8,271 nt of DNA from an uncultured Eggerthella sp. (GCA_902470405.1 CABRGJ010000029.1:1-8271), one strand, 5' to 3'. Counted from the stretch's first letter, positions 1 through 6,715 are shown. Notes: generated from the sequence alone by a model not told the origin. A program made the numbers and translations.

Positions 1-30
1 ATCGCGCCCGATCCCGGTTGTTTGAAGGAC

Positions 31-54
31 GCGACGGCGCAAAAGCGCCAGCGC
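31..54 (+). promoter_or_regulatory. Hairpin in the leader of the surface protein gene
   Basis: GGCGC (36-40) and GCGCC (45-49) pair perfectly around an AAAA loop. The stem can extend past a 2x2 internal loop through GCG (31-33) with CGC (52-54). It lies 7 bases before the ribosome binding site of the following gene, so it could shape translation or mRNA stability. The leader is cut by the window edge, so its full fold and promoter are not visible. I could not match it to a named riboswitch. Confidence 0.35.
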
Positions 55-71
55 ATCGGTTGGGAGACATC

Positions 72-3000
72 ATGCAGTTACTCGAATGGGCTCTTGATTC
101 ACAAAAGCACCTTAGCGGTAGGATCCTTTCGGTCATCCTCTCTATCGTGCTGGTCTTTTCGTTCTCAGCTTTCACCCCCACGGCTTTCGCTGAAACTATC
201 GACCCCGAAACGGGCGAGGTCGTAGATGCAACCACGCTCGTGGATGAAGAAGCAGTGCGCGCGATGAACATCGAAGAACCCTCCATCCCGGTCGCAGATC
301 CTTCTGCACCTGCTAACAACGCAGGCGATGTTACTGCAACCGCTGAAGAGGGCGAAGGTGAAGGCTCTGAAGGCGAGACCGAAGCACCAGTTATCCCTGC
401 TGAAGGTACGCTCTCTGTTACTTATGAACTCGCGGGTGGTGTGGGCGATCAGTTCAAGGACGACACCCTCTATACTGCTGGTCAGGAAGTTCAGATCGTG
501 TCGGGCGCTCCTGAGCGCGAAGGCTATATCTTCACGGGCTGGATGCTCCATAATGAACTGATCGAAGGCACTTCCTTCACTATGCCAAGCACCGATGCGG
601 TGCTCGTTGCTCAGTGGGAGCCCACCGCCCCGATTGAGACGAAGACGCTTTCTTATACGGTCGAGTTCTATCTGAATGGCACACTCGCTGAAGATGGTTC
701 CGTCCCGTTCGAGGTCGCGGGTGTCCCGGTCGATGATCCTGATATCGTCAACGTCGACGAATTTAGCATTGATATGGACAACAGGTTCATTGGCTATGTG
801 GTCGACATCATCACCATCATCTCTCCGGATGGCACGACCGAAGTGGTCAGCGAACTCCCTTCGAGCGTTGAGCACGGCGCAACCATTAGGATCGATTACA
901 AGGCAAACACTAAAGATGATTCCTATTGTGTTGAATACTATCGCGATGGCATCCAGGTGGAGGAAGACTTCCAGGTCTTCAAGTTCGCTGGCCTTCCTTG
1001 GGATAACGAACTACTCGATGTCGATGCAAGCCAGATCAACATCGTCGACAAGTACGAAGGCTATGAACTTGAGGCTATCTATGTGGGAGACGAGCAAGTC
1101 GATGCTATTCCTGCCCAAGTAAAGGGCGGCACCACTATTTGCGTTTATTACGCTCAGCCTGTGAAGCAGCTTTCCTACAGCGTGCAGTACACGCTCGATG
1201 GTGAATTCATGATCGAGGATTCGTTCGATCGCACGCAGACCGTGGGTCTGGATCACTCCGATACGATCGCAGTCGACGCGAGCGAGATCGAGCTCGAAGG
1301 TAAGTACTATGGTTATACGGTCGGATCGATCACGGTCGACGGCGTTGCTGTCGATGCGCTTCCTGCTGAGGTTGCCTCCGGCGCTGCTATCTGCATTAAC
1401 TATGTGGTCGATGAATCGCTTACCAAAGAGCTCTCTTACACCGTCGAGTTCGCACGCGAGGGTCAGGTTGTCACTGAGGACACTCTGCATGGTAGCGCTA
1501 CCGTACAGGTTTTGCAGTCCGACGATCTCATGCTCGACAGAGATGCCATCAACACGGTCGATAAGTATCCCGGCTATGTGCTCGGCTCCATCGTGGTGAA
1601 TGGCTACGAGGTCGACGCGCTGCCAGAAACAGTGACCAATGGCTCTGTCGTCCGCGTGAATTACGTGCTCGACCAGACCCAGACCAAAGATCTCTCTTAC
1701 ACCGTTGAATACACGCGCGATGGTCAGCTCGCCACTGACGACACACAGCTCGGCACCGCTACTGTGCCGTTTGCAAGTCCCGATGTGCTTTCGGTGGATG
1801 TGGATAGCATCAACACTATCAATAAGTACATGGGCTACAAGCTCGGTTCCATCCAGGTGAACGGCCAGACCGTCTCCGCGCTCCCTGCGCAGGTCGACGA
1901 TGGCACTGTCATTCGCGTGAACTACGTTGCCGACGAATCCCAGACCAAGGAACTGGTCTATTCGGTCGAGTACTTCCGCGATGGCACGCTCATTCCTGCC
2001 GACACGCAGACGGTAGTGGGTAATGTGCAAGTGCTCCAGCCTAACATGCTCCCGGTCGATGCGACCAACATCAACACCACCGATAAGTATCTGGGCTACA
2101 AGCTCGATTACATCACCGTGGATGGCAAGCGCGTCGACGCGCTGCCGGCCGAGGTCGAGGGCAGCTCCACTATTCGTGTGTACTACACTCTCGACGAAGC
2201 ACAGACCAAAGAGCTTAGCTATACCGTCGAATACTATCGCCAGAACCAGCTCGTCGCTGAAGATACCCAGCGTACGGCAACGACTGTCCAGATCCTCCAG
2301 CCTGACGTGCTCGGCGTGGATGCAAGTAGCATCAATACCACCGATAAGTATCTCGGCTACGCGCTCGAATCTGTTCGCGTGAACGGTCAGCCTGTCGATG
2401 CGCTGCCTGCAACGGTCCCCGATGGTTCCACCATCACGGTGAACTATATCGTCGATCCTACGCAGACCAAACAGCTCACCTACAAGGTCGAGTTCACGCG
2501 TGATGGTGAATTCGTCACCGAAGATACGTTTAACTTCAGCACAACCGTGCATGTTACCGAGTCTGATATGCTCAATGTGGACTTGAGTCAGGTCGACTTC
2601 TTCAACAAGTACAACGGCTACATGCGCGCTTCCATCCAAGTGAACGAAGAGTTCGTTTCCGCAGTACCTACTCAGGTCGCATCTGGTTCCACTATTCGTG
2701 TGAACTACATCACCGACCCCGAGCAGACCAAAGAGCTGAACTACTACGTCCAGTACTACCGTGATGGCGTTCAGATCGATCAGGATGCACAAGTTGTCTC
2801 TGCTATCGTTCAGGTTCTTCAGCCTGACGTGCTCCGCGTGGATGCAAGCAGTATCAACACCACCGACAAGTACTACGGCTACCGTCTCGATGCCCTCTAT
2901 GTGAATGGCGAGCAGGTTGTAGATCTGCCTGCTGAGGTTGCGAATGGCTCGGTCATCCAGGTCGCTTACGAGATCGACCCTGCACAGACTAAAGATCTGT

Positions 3001-4571
3001 CCTACACCGTGGAATACACTCGCGATGGCCAGGTGGTTGCTGAAGACACGCTATATGGCAATACTACCGTCCAAGTGCTCCAGCCCGATACGCTGGCAGT
3101 GAATACCAACGAGATCGATACAGCGGACAACAAGTATTACGGGTATCGACTCGACTCCATTCAGGTGAATGGCCAATCTGTCTCCGCGCTGCCGACCGAG
3201 GTCGATAACGGTTCTACCATCCGCGTGAACTATGCAGTCGATCAAGCACAGACCAAGGAACTGTCTTACACAGTCGACTACTTCCGTGATGGTATGCCTA
3301 TTGCTGAAGATGCACAGCGTGCTACAACAACCGTGCAGGTTCTTCAGCCTGACGTGCTCAGCGTAGATACTGCTTCCATCAACACTGTCGATAAGTACTA
3401 CGGCTACCGTCTCGATACCATCGAAGTGAATGGCGAGCGTGTCTCCGCACTGCCTGCCGAGGTTCCAAACGGCACATCCATTCGTGTCGAGTATGTGCTT
3501 GATGAAACCCAGACTAAAGATCTGTCTTACACCGTGGAATACACCCGCGATGGTCAGCTCGCTGCTGAAGACACCCAGAATGGCAATGCTACTGTTCAGG
3601 TGCTCGAGCCCGATACGCTGGCGGTGAATGCTGCAGACATCAATACGACCGATAAGTATCTGGGTTACCGTGTTGACTCTATCGAGGTTAATGGCCAGAC
3701 CGTCTCAGCGCTCCCAGCGCAGGTCGACAACGGCGTGAATTACGTGCTCGATGAGACTCAGACCAAGAACATCTCTTACACCGTCGAGTATTATCGTGAT
3801 GGTCAGCAGGTCACCGACGACACCCAGGCTGCTCTTGCCACTGTGCATGTGCTACAGCCGGATACACTTTCGGTGAACACTGATGCGATCAATGCTACTG
3901 ATAAGTACGAAGGCTACCACTTCGACTCCTTTGAGGTGGACGGTCAGCGTGTCGATACGCTGCCTGCTACGGTCGACAATGGTACGGTCATCCGCGTGAA
4001 CTATGTTGCAGATCCTGCTCTCAATCCTGACCCAAGTGATCCGACCACGCCTACGGAACCTTCTACTCCGACCGAGCCTTCGAATCCATCCGATCCTGGC
4101 ACGAACCCAGGTACGCCTTCCGATCCAGTTGATCCTCCTGCAGGTGACACGGGTAATGCTGGCACCACGCCTGGCGTGTCCGACAGTGTGAACACACCTG
4201 GTGGTACGACTGGCGGCAATGCGGGCGGTACAGCTGGTACCACAGGCGGTAACGCAGGTGGCGCAGCTACAACGGGTACAACTACAGGCGGTTTTGCGGC
4301 TGGTGCTCCAGCAGCAGCTCCTGCAGCACAGGCTGACGATGCAGATGCTGTAGACACTGCAGATGAGGTCACCATTCAGGATGACGAGAATCCGCTGGCA
4401 AGTGGCTCCGAGACCACGATCGAAGATGACGAGAACCCGCTTGCAAGCGGCAGCGCCAACAGCTTCGATTCGACGTTCATCATCGCAGCTATTGCAGGTG
4501 CGCTTGCTCTAGCCGCTGTGGCTGGTGGCATCGTCTTCGGTGTCCGTCGCCGCAAGAGCCAAAGCGAATAA
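72..4571 (+). CDS. Large repeat-rich surface protein (putative MucBP-like adhesin)
   Basis: A 1499-residue exported protein, probably an adhesin or surface-fibre protein. The ATG at 72 is chosen because GGGAG at 62-66 lies 5 bases upstream and the protein then opens with a signal peptide: basic residues K12/R17, a hydrophobic core from about 18 to 34, and a likely cut after the AFA ending at residue 40. The TTG at 18 would add 18 residues before it. An acidic low-complexity stretch (about 41-112) leads into an InlB/Listeria-Bacteroides-type repeat (about 114-184, with GY-FTGW and AQWEP). Thirteen ~87-residue repeats follow (192 to about 1315), then a Pro/Ser/Thr then Gly/Thr/Ala stalk. Two copies of TIxDDENPLASG (1434-1445, 1449-1460) precede a membrane helix (about 1469-1491) and an RRRK tail. 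No LPxTG is seen, so the tail helix, or sorting through the NPLASG motif, is the likely anchor. The binding partner cannot be read from the sequence. The MucBP-like label rests on pattern (YTVEYYRDG, KY-GY, LPAEV-NG, I-V-Y) and not on a profile search. Confidence 0.9.
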   Translation: MQLLEWALDSQKHLSGRILSVILSIVLVFSFSAFTPTAFAETIDPETGEVVDATTLVDEEAVRAMNIEEPSIPVADPSAPANNAGDVTATAEEGEGEGSEGETEAPVIPAEGTLSVTYELAGGVGDQFKDDTLYTAGQEVQIVSGAPEREGYIFTGWMLHNELIEGTSFTMPSTDAVLVAQWEPTAPIETKTLSYTVEFYLNGTLAEDGSVPFEVAGVPVDDPDIVNVDEFSIDMDNRFIGYVVDIITIISPDGTTEVVSELPSSVEHGATIRIDYKANTKDDSYCVEYYRDGIQVEEDFQVFKFAGLPWDNELLDVDASQINIVDKYEGYELEAIYVGDEQVDAIPAQVKGGTTICVYYAQPVKQLSYSVQYTLDGEFMIEDSFDRTQTVGLDHSDTIAVDASEIELEGKYYGYTVGSITVDGVAVDALPAEVASGAAICINYVVDESLTKELSYTVEFAREGQVVTEDTLHGSATVQVLQSDDLMLDRDAINTVDKYPGYVLGSIVVNGYEVDALPETVTNGSVVRVNYVLDQTQTKDLSYTVEYTRDGQLATDDTQLGTATVPFASPDVLSVDVDSINTINKYMGYKLGSIQVNGQTVSALPAQVDDGTVIRVNYVADESQTKELVYSVEYFRDGTLIPADTQTVVGNVQVLQPNMLPVDATNINTTDKYLGYKLDYITVDGKRVDALPAEVEGSSTIRVYYTLDEAQTKELSYTVEYYRQNQLVAEDTQRTATTVQILQPDVLGVDASSINTTDKYLGYALESVRVNGQPVDALPATVPDGSTITVNYIVDPTQTKQLTYKVEFTRDGEFVTEDTFNFSTTVHVTESDMLNVDLSQVDFFNKYNGYMRASIQVNEEFVSAVPTQVASGSTIRVNYITDPEQTKELNYYVQYYRDGVQIDQDAQVVSAIVQVLQPDVLRVDASSINTTDKYYGYRLDALYVNGEQVVDLPAEVANGSVIQVAYEIDPAQTKDLSYTVEYTRDGQVVAEDTLYGNTTVQVLQPDTLAVNTNEIDTADNKYYGYRLDSIQVNGQSVSALPTEVDNGSTIRVNYAVDQAQTKELSYTVDYFRDGMPIAEDAQRATTTVQVLQPDVLSVDTASINTVDKYYGYRLDTIEVNGERVSALPAEVPNGTSIRVEYVLDETQTKDLSYTVEYTRDGQLAAEDTQNGNATVQVLEPDTLAVNAADINTTDKYLGYRVDSIEVNGQTVSALPAQVDNGVNYVLDETQTKNISYTVEYYRDGQQVTDDTQAALATVHVLQPDTLSVNTDAINATDKYEGYHFDSFEVDGQRVDTLPATVDNGTVIRVNYVADPALNPDPSDPTTPTEPSTPTEPSNPSDPGTNPGTPSDPVDPPAGDTGNAGTTPGVSDSVNTPGGTTGGNAGGTAGTTGGNAGGAATTGTTTGGFAAGAPAAAPAAQADDADAVDTADEVTIQDDENPLASGSETTIEDDENPLASGSANSFDSTFIIAAIAGALALAAVAGGIVFGVRRRKSQSE
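645..4016 (+). repeat. Thirteen tandem ~261-bp (87-residue) repeats
   Basis: Units start at 645, 915, 1167, 1428, 1689, 1950, 2211, 2472, 2733, 2994, 3258, 3519 and 3768. Each begins with LSYTVEY-RDG or a variant, continues with an EDT-TVQVLQPD-L-VD--INT-DKY-GY block, and ends with I-VNG--V-ALPAEV--G--I-VNYV-D--QTK. Units 1-3 are the most diverged (90, 84 and 87 residues). Units 4-13 are nearly all exactly 261 bp. Unit 10 has one extra codon (ADNKY) and unit 12 lacks four codons near 3734. Units 5, 10 and 12 share a DLSYTVEYTRDGQ opening. Units 7, 9 and 11 resemble each other in the middle block. This hints at expansion by multi-unit duplication or gene conversion. Confidence 0.93.
4371..4451 (+). 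repeat. 45-bp duplication encoding two NPLASG anchor motifs
   Basis: The 12-residue motif TIQDDENPLASG is followed after S-E-T by TIEDDENPLASG, a 15-codon period. The two DNA copies differ at several bases (gaatccgctg versus gaacccgctt), so the duplication is not very recent or codon choice has drifted. Acidic I-D-E-PLA motifs just before a C-terminal helix recur in surface proteins of gut Actinomycetota and Clostridia. Having two copies is unusual. Confidence 0.75.
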
Positions 4572-4598
4572 ATCAAAGCGAATAGGCCAAAACGAATA
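4557..4598 (+). repeat. Three tandem 14-bp repeats across the stop codon
   Basis: The copies at 4557-4570, 4571-4584 and 4585-4598 share the core CCAAAGCGAATA with one to three changes. The first copy encodes the last residues SQSE and most of the TAA stop, while the others lie in the 3' untranslated region. The period is not a multiple of three and the copies follow the stop, which suggests slippage duplication without coding effect. Confidence 0.7.
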
Positions 4599-4616
4599 AA
4601 AGCAAAGCCAAAGACA

Positions 4617-4645
4617 AGGTTAAGGCGCGCCCCGCGCCTTAACCT
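4617..4645. terminator. Strong hairpin, probable bidirectional terminator
   Basis: A perfect 13-bp stem, AGGTTAAGGCGCG paired with CGCGCCTTAACCT, closes a CCC loop. On the plus strand it is followed by ATTTGCTCTCTT, a modest T-rich tail. On the minus strand the tail reads TGTCTTTGGCTTTGCTTTTA, which is richer in T. It sits 45 bases after the surface protein stop and about 77 bases after the cupin stop, so it fits a shared terminator for the convergent pair. Confidence 0.8.
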
Positions 4646-4721
4646 ATTTGCTCTCTTGCGCAGGCTCTGCACACCCTGTACATCCCGCACACTCTGCGCA
4701 CTCGCTTGTACCGTGCATTCG

Positions 4722-5069
4722 CTATGCGCTCGCTTGCATCAGTGCGACCATGCGCAGTGGCACATCGCCATCATTCACGATACCGTGAGACTCTCCATCG
4801 CGACAAAACACTACATCACCAGCAGAAACAGGATATGTTTCTCCGTTATCAGTGTATGAGCCGCTACCCTCGAAGATGTAATACATCTCGCTGTCGCCCG
4901 TATGCTGGTGATAGCCGATGGAGCAGCCTGGATCGAGCGTGAGGCTCGAGATATAGGTCAACTCTCCATGGATCTGCTCATCTGAAAGCAGCAGATCGCG
5001 CTTCATGACGCCTTCGCCACCTTGCACATGCGCGACCTCGGCGACCTCGCGATTTCTTGAAACTGACAT
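4722..5069 (-). CDS. Small single-domain cupin protein
   Basis: A 115-residue cupin_2-type protein, one beta-barrel and probably cytoplasmic (no signal peptide). Cupin motif 1 is visible at about 48-68 (G-x5-HQH-x4-E-x6-G), giving metal ligands H54, H56 and E61. Motif 2 is at about 84-99 (GD then G-ES-H-N), giving H95. The ATG at 5069 is chosen because AAGGGGG lies 4 bases upstream. The frame stays open further 5' (to an ATG at 5195), but that would add 42 residues outside the cupin fold and overlap the promoter region. Small cupins of this kind may be metal-dependent enzymes, isomerases or sugar/ligand binders. The sequence does not say which, and the single gene without partners gives no pathway. 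It is convergent with the surface protein gene and divergent from comF. Confidence 0.88.
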   Translation of the reverse strand: MSVSRNREVAEVAHVQGGEGVMKRDLLLSDEQIHGELTYISSLTLDPGCSIGYHQHTGDSEMYYIFEGSGSYTDNGETYPVSAGDVVFCRDGESHGIVNDGDVPLRMVALMQASA

Positions 5070-5102
5070 ACATCCCCCTTCGATTGTCTTCTTTGCGTAT
5101 CG

Positions 5103-5111
5103 AGCATAACA
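5103..5111 (-). promoter_or_regulatory. Putative extended -10 promoter for the cupin gene
   Basis: On the minus strand TGTTATGCT fits the extended -10 form TGnTATnnT. No good -35 hexamer lies 16-18 bases upstream, which is common for extended -10 promoters. The expected start of transcription gives a leader of about 27 bases before the cupin ATG. Confidence 0.35.
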
Positions 5112-5147
5112 CCTTTTGTCTCGTGTGATCGAATAGGAGTGATGAAG

Positions 5148-5210
5148 ATGGCTCAGCAGAACATGGCGATCGATCATTCTATGTTGTGCGCTCACATCAG
5201 AAAAACGTGA
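5148..5210 (+). CDS. Possible small ORF of 20-22 codons upstream of comF
   Basis: An AGGAG at 5135-5139 lies 8 bases before an ATG at 5148, ideal spacing. The frame runs 20 codons (MAQQNMAIDHSMLCAHIRKT) to TGA at 5208-5210. An in-frame ATG at 5142 would give 22 codons but is only 2 bases from the AGGAG. The peptide has no recognisable domain and no membrane segment. It lies in the divergent spacer, 101 bases before comF. It may be a leader peptide, a real small protein or chance: the Shine-Dalgarno match is the only support. Confidence 0.25.
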   Translation: MAQQNMAIDHSMLCAHIRKT

Positions 5211-5283
5211 GATTGATCGTGGGAAAGCGTTAGATAAAGTTCAAATTTTCGTAAGATTCGTCTGGCATTCTTGAATCATGCGA

Positions 5284-5292
5284 TGTTTCACG
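5284..5292 (+). other. TGTTTCACG parS-like half-site in the comF leader
   Basis: An exact copy of the 9-mer found repeatedly inside comF, here 19 bases before the comF start and outside any convincing coding frame. TGTTTCACG is the left half of the ParB-binding parS consensus TGTTTCACGTGAAACA. The right half is absent here (AGTTAAA follows). Confidence 0.6.
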
Positions 5293-5311
5293 AGTTAAAG
5301 GGAGGGTAGGA

Positions 5312-6697
5312 ATGGCCCTGGGAGGCTCTCTCATCGTTTTTGAGCGTCCGATGCTTCAGGGAATAACTTCGTGCCTGCGCACAGTGGGAGAAGGCGTCTC
5401 AGAGCTTCTTTGGCCGACACGCTGCGTACTTTGCGATGTACCCGGAACACTTTTGTGTGACGAGTGTCGCCTTGAGCTTCCTTATATAGATCCTCTACTA
5501 GCCTGTCCGCTCTGCGGCCAAGCTCATGGAAAGTTCGCTTGTGTCGACTGCAACTCCTTTATCGTGAAACATCGCGGACTTGCGCCTGACCAGCGTGATT
5601 CTACTCGCGGCGAACATGACATTTCTCACGATGTTTCACGCCCGGTTTCACGCGAGGTTTCACATAGTGTCCCAACTGATGTTTCACGCGAAGTTTCACA
5701 CGGTGTTCCAGGCGATGTTTCACGACGGGCTCCGCAGCAGGCTTTAGGCACTCATAAGGCTGCTTGTGGTTATCACGCATGTGAGGAAATACCAGGTCAA
5801 CAACAGGGTGTTTCACAAAACGAGCGTGTTTCACGACCTGTGCATAACGCAAGGGAGAAGAATGTTTCACGCTACGAACATCGCACAGCAACAGAAAATG
5901 TTTCACGCCGCGAGCGATGCATCAAGGAAGATGTCTCACGCTACGGGCCTCACACCAGGATAGGGGATCGTTCGCAACCTGAAGCCTGCACCAGAATGGG
6001 GGATCGTTCACAACCTGGAGCTTGCAGCAGAATGGAGGACGCATCGCCGCGAGACCCTCTTGGCAGAAAGGAGGATGCTCCACAAGCAAAGCAACGTAGT
6101 CAAACGCCACTTGACCAGGTCGCATCTGTATTCGAATTAGTCGACCCATGTCGAAAGCTCATCACGACGTATAATGACCACAAAGAAGTTCGTCTTGCCA
6201 GCGTGTTGGCAGAACTGCTCGTTGACTATATCGATCCAGCGTGGGTTAAGCCTGGAGAGACGGCGATCGTGGTGATTCCAGCCCGTCATCAGGCGATTCG
6301 CGAACGTGGGTTCGATCATATGAAGTTGATAGGAGAAAAGCTCGCGCAATTGACGGGTTTGCCGTTGGTTGATGCGATCGAGCCAAACGAACGAGGAGAT
6401 CAGCGTGGGCTTTCGGCATCAAGGCGCCGGGAAAACATGCATGATTCGTTTCGCCCGAGAACGCAAAACCCAAACCAACGCGGCTGCAACGCGCGTGATC
6501 TGGAGCACCCTCGTTGCAACGAAGGCTCTTCGCGGGGTTTGCGCATTATGTCACACGCAGTATCACGCATGTCTGCGAACATTATCCTTGTTGACGATGT
6601 GCTTACAACAGGAGCAACGCTCACGTCGGCTGCAATCACGTTGAAGCAGATGGGAGCACGAAAGGTCTATGGTCTCACGATTGCTCGATTGCCATGA
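5312..6697 (+). CDS. comF: ComF-family phosphoribosyltransferase-fold protein with two insertions
   Basis: A 461-residue ComF/GntX-type protein, a family linked to DNA uptake and use of external DNA. Usual length is about 220-250 residues. GGAGG at 5301-5305 sits 6 bases before the ATG. Four CxxC pairs (C38/C41, C49/C52, C65/C68, C77/C80) form the N-terminal zinc region. The PRTase-type domain resumes at about 270, with RERGFDH at 330-336, QRGLSASRR at about 364-372 and the PRPP-binding loop LVDDVLTTGAT at 426-436, all intact. Between C80 and about 270 lies a polar, probably disordered insertion rich in xVSR/xVSH tetrapeptides and a 12-residue repeat. A second, shorter insertion (about 381-422) separates the RRREN region from the PRPP loop and also holds an AVSR. 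Conserved motifs on both sides and one open frame suggest a functional protein. It stands alone on its strand, 18 bases from the convergent glycosyltransferase stop, with no visible terminator between them. Confidence 0.88.
   Translation: MALGGSLIVFERPMLQGITSCLRTVGEGVSELLWPTRCVLCDVPGTLLCDECRLELPYIDPLLACPLCGQAHGKFACVDCNSFIVKHRGLAPDQRDSTRGEHDISHDVSRPVSREVSHSVPTDVSREVSHGVPGDVSRRAPQQALGTHKAACGYHACEEIPGQQQGVSQNERVSRPVHNAREKNVSRYEHRTATENVSRRERCIKEDVSRYGPHTRIGDRSQPEACTRMGDRSQPGACSRMEDASPRDPLGRKEDAPQAKQRSQTPLDQVASVFELVDPCRKLITTYNDHKEVRLASVLAELLVDYIDPAWVKPGETAIVVIPARHQAIRERGFDHMKLIGEKLAQLTGLPLVDAIEPNERGDQRGLSASRRRENMHDSFRPRTQNPNQRGCNARDLEHPRCNEGSSRGLRIMSHAVSRMSANIILVDDVLTTGATLTSAAITLKQMGARKVYGLTIARLP
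5618..5725 (+). repeat. Nine-unit 12-bp tandem array of parS-like half-sites
   Basis: Nine consecutive 12-bp units, each one tetrapeptide of type xVSR, xVSH or xVPx (the first is DISH). Aligned motif copies start at 5632, 5644, 5656, 5668, 5680, 5692, 5704 and 5716, exactly 12 apart and all in the same orientation. Those at 5632, 5680 and 5716 are exact TGTTTCACG. Those at 5644, 5656 and 5692 are GGTTTCACG, GGTTTCACA and AGTTTCACA. Those at 5668 and 5704 are degenerate (TGTCCCAAC, TGTTCCAGG). Confidence 0.88.
5809..5940 (+). repeat. Five dispersed TGTTTCACG-type motifs in comF
   Basis: Copies start at 5809 (TGTTTCACA), 5827, 5863 and 5899 (all exact TGTTTCACG) and 5932 (TGTCTCACG). Spacings are 18, 36, 36 and 33 bp, all multiples of three and in one orientation. 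Flanking DNA and residues differ between copies, yet the core keeps gtt-tca codons in four of five although Val has four codons and Ser six. That is more than protein-level constraint alone would require. Confidence 0.8.
5957..6085 (+). repeat. 36-bp (12-residue) tandem repeat, about 3.5 units, in comF
   Basis: Units start at 5957, 5993, 6029 and 6065 (the last partial). The first two encode R-I/M-GDRSQP-E/G-AC-T/S and are close at the DNA level. The third keeps RMED then diverges, and the fourth keeps RKEDAPQ. The repeat directly follows the half-site region and completes the first insertion before the PRTase-type domain resumes. Confidence 0.75.
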
Positions 6698-6715
6698 GGG
6701 CGTGTTTCTCTCGCG

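Noticed and set aside
1..71. A c-di-GMP riboswitch upstream of the adhesin
   Set aside because: GGACGC is present, but the GNRA loop, receptor and conserved 3' GGTAGCC-type segment of the family are not visible, and the leader is cut by the window edge.
1011..2792. A 593-codon open frame on the minus strand
   Set aside because: It lies antisense to the adhesin repeats, mirrors their period, lacks a ribosome site and has no recognisable domain: a shadow of repetitive codon use. The same applies to the minus frames at 165-875 and 4001-4375.
4072..4571. An LPxTG sortase signal
   Set aside because: No LPxTG or close variant is found between the stalk and the terminal helix. The NPLASG motif is the only candidate.
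5618..5940. A CRISPR array in the comF repeats
   Set aside because: Repeats are 9-12 bp, lie in an open reading frame with no unique spacers of regular length, and no cas gene is near.
6698..6715. A terminator between comF and the glycosyltransferase
   Set aside because: The gap is 18 bp with no inverted repeat or T run, so the transcripts may overlap.
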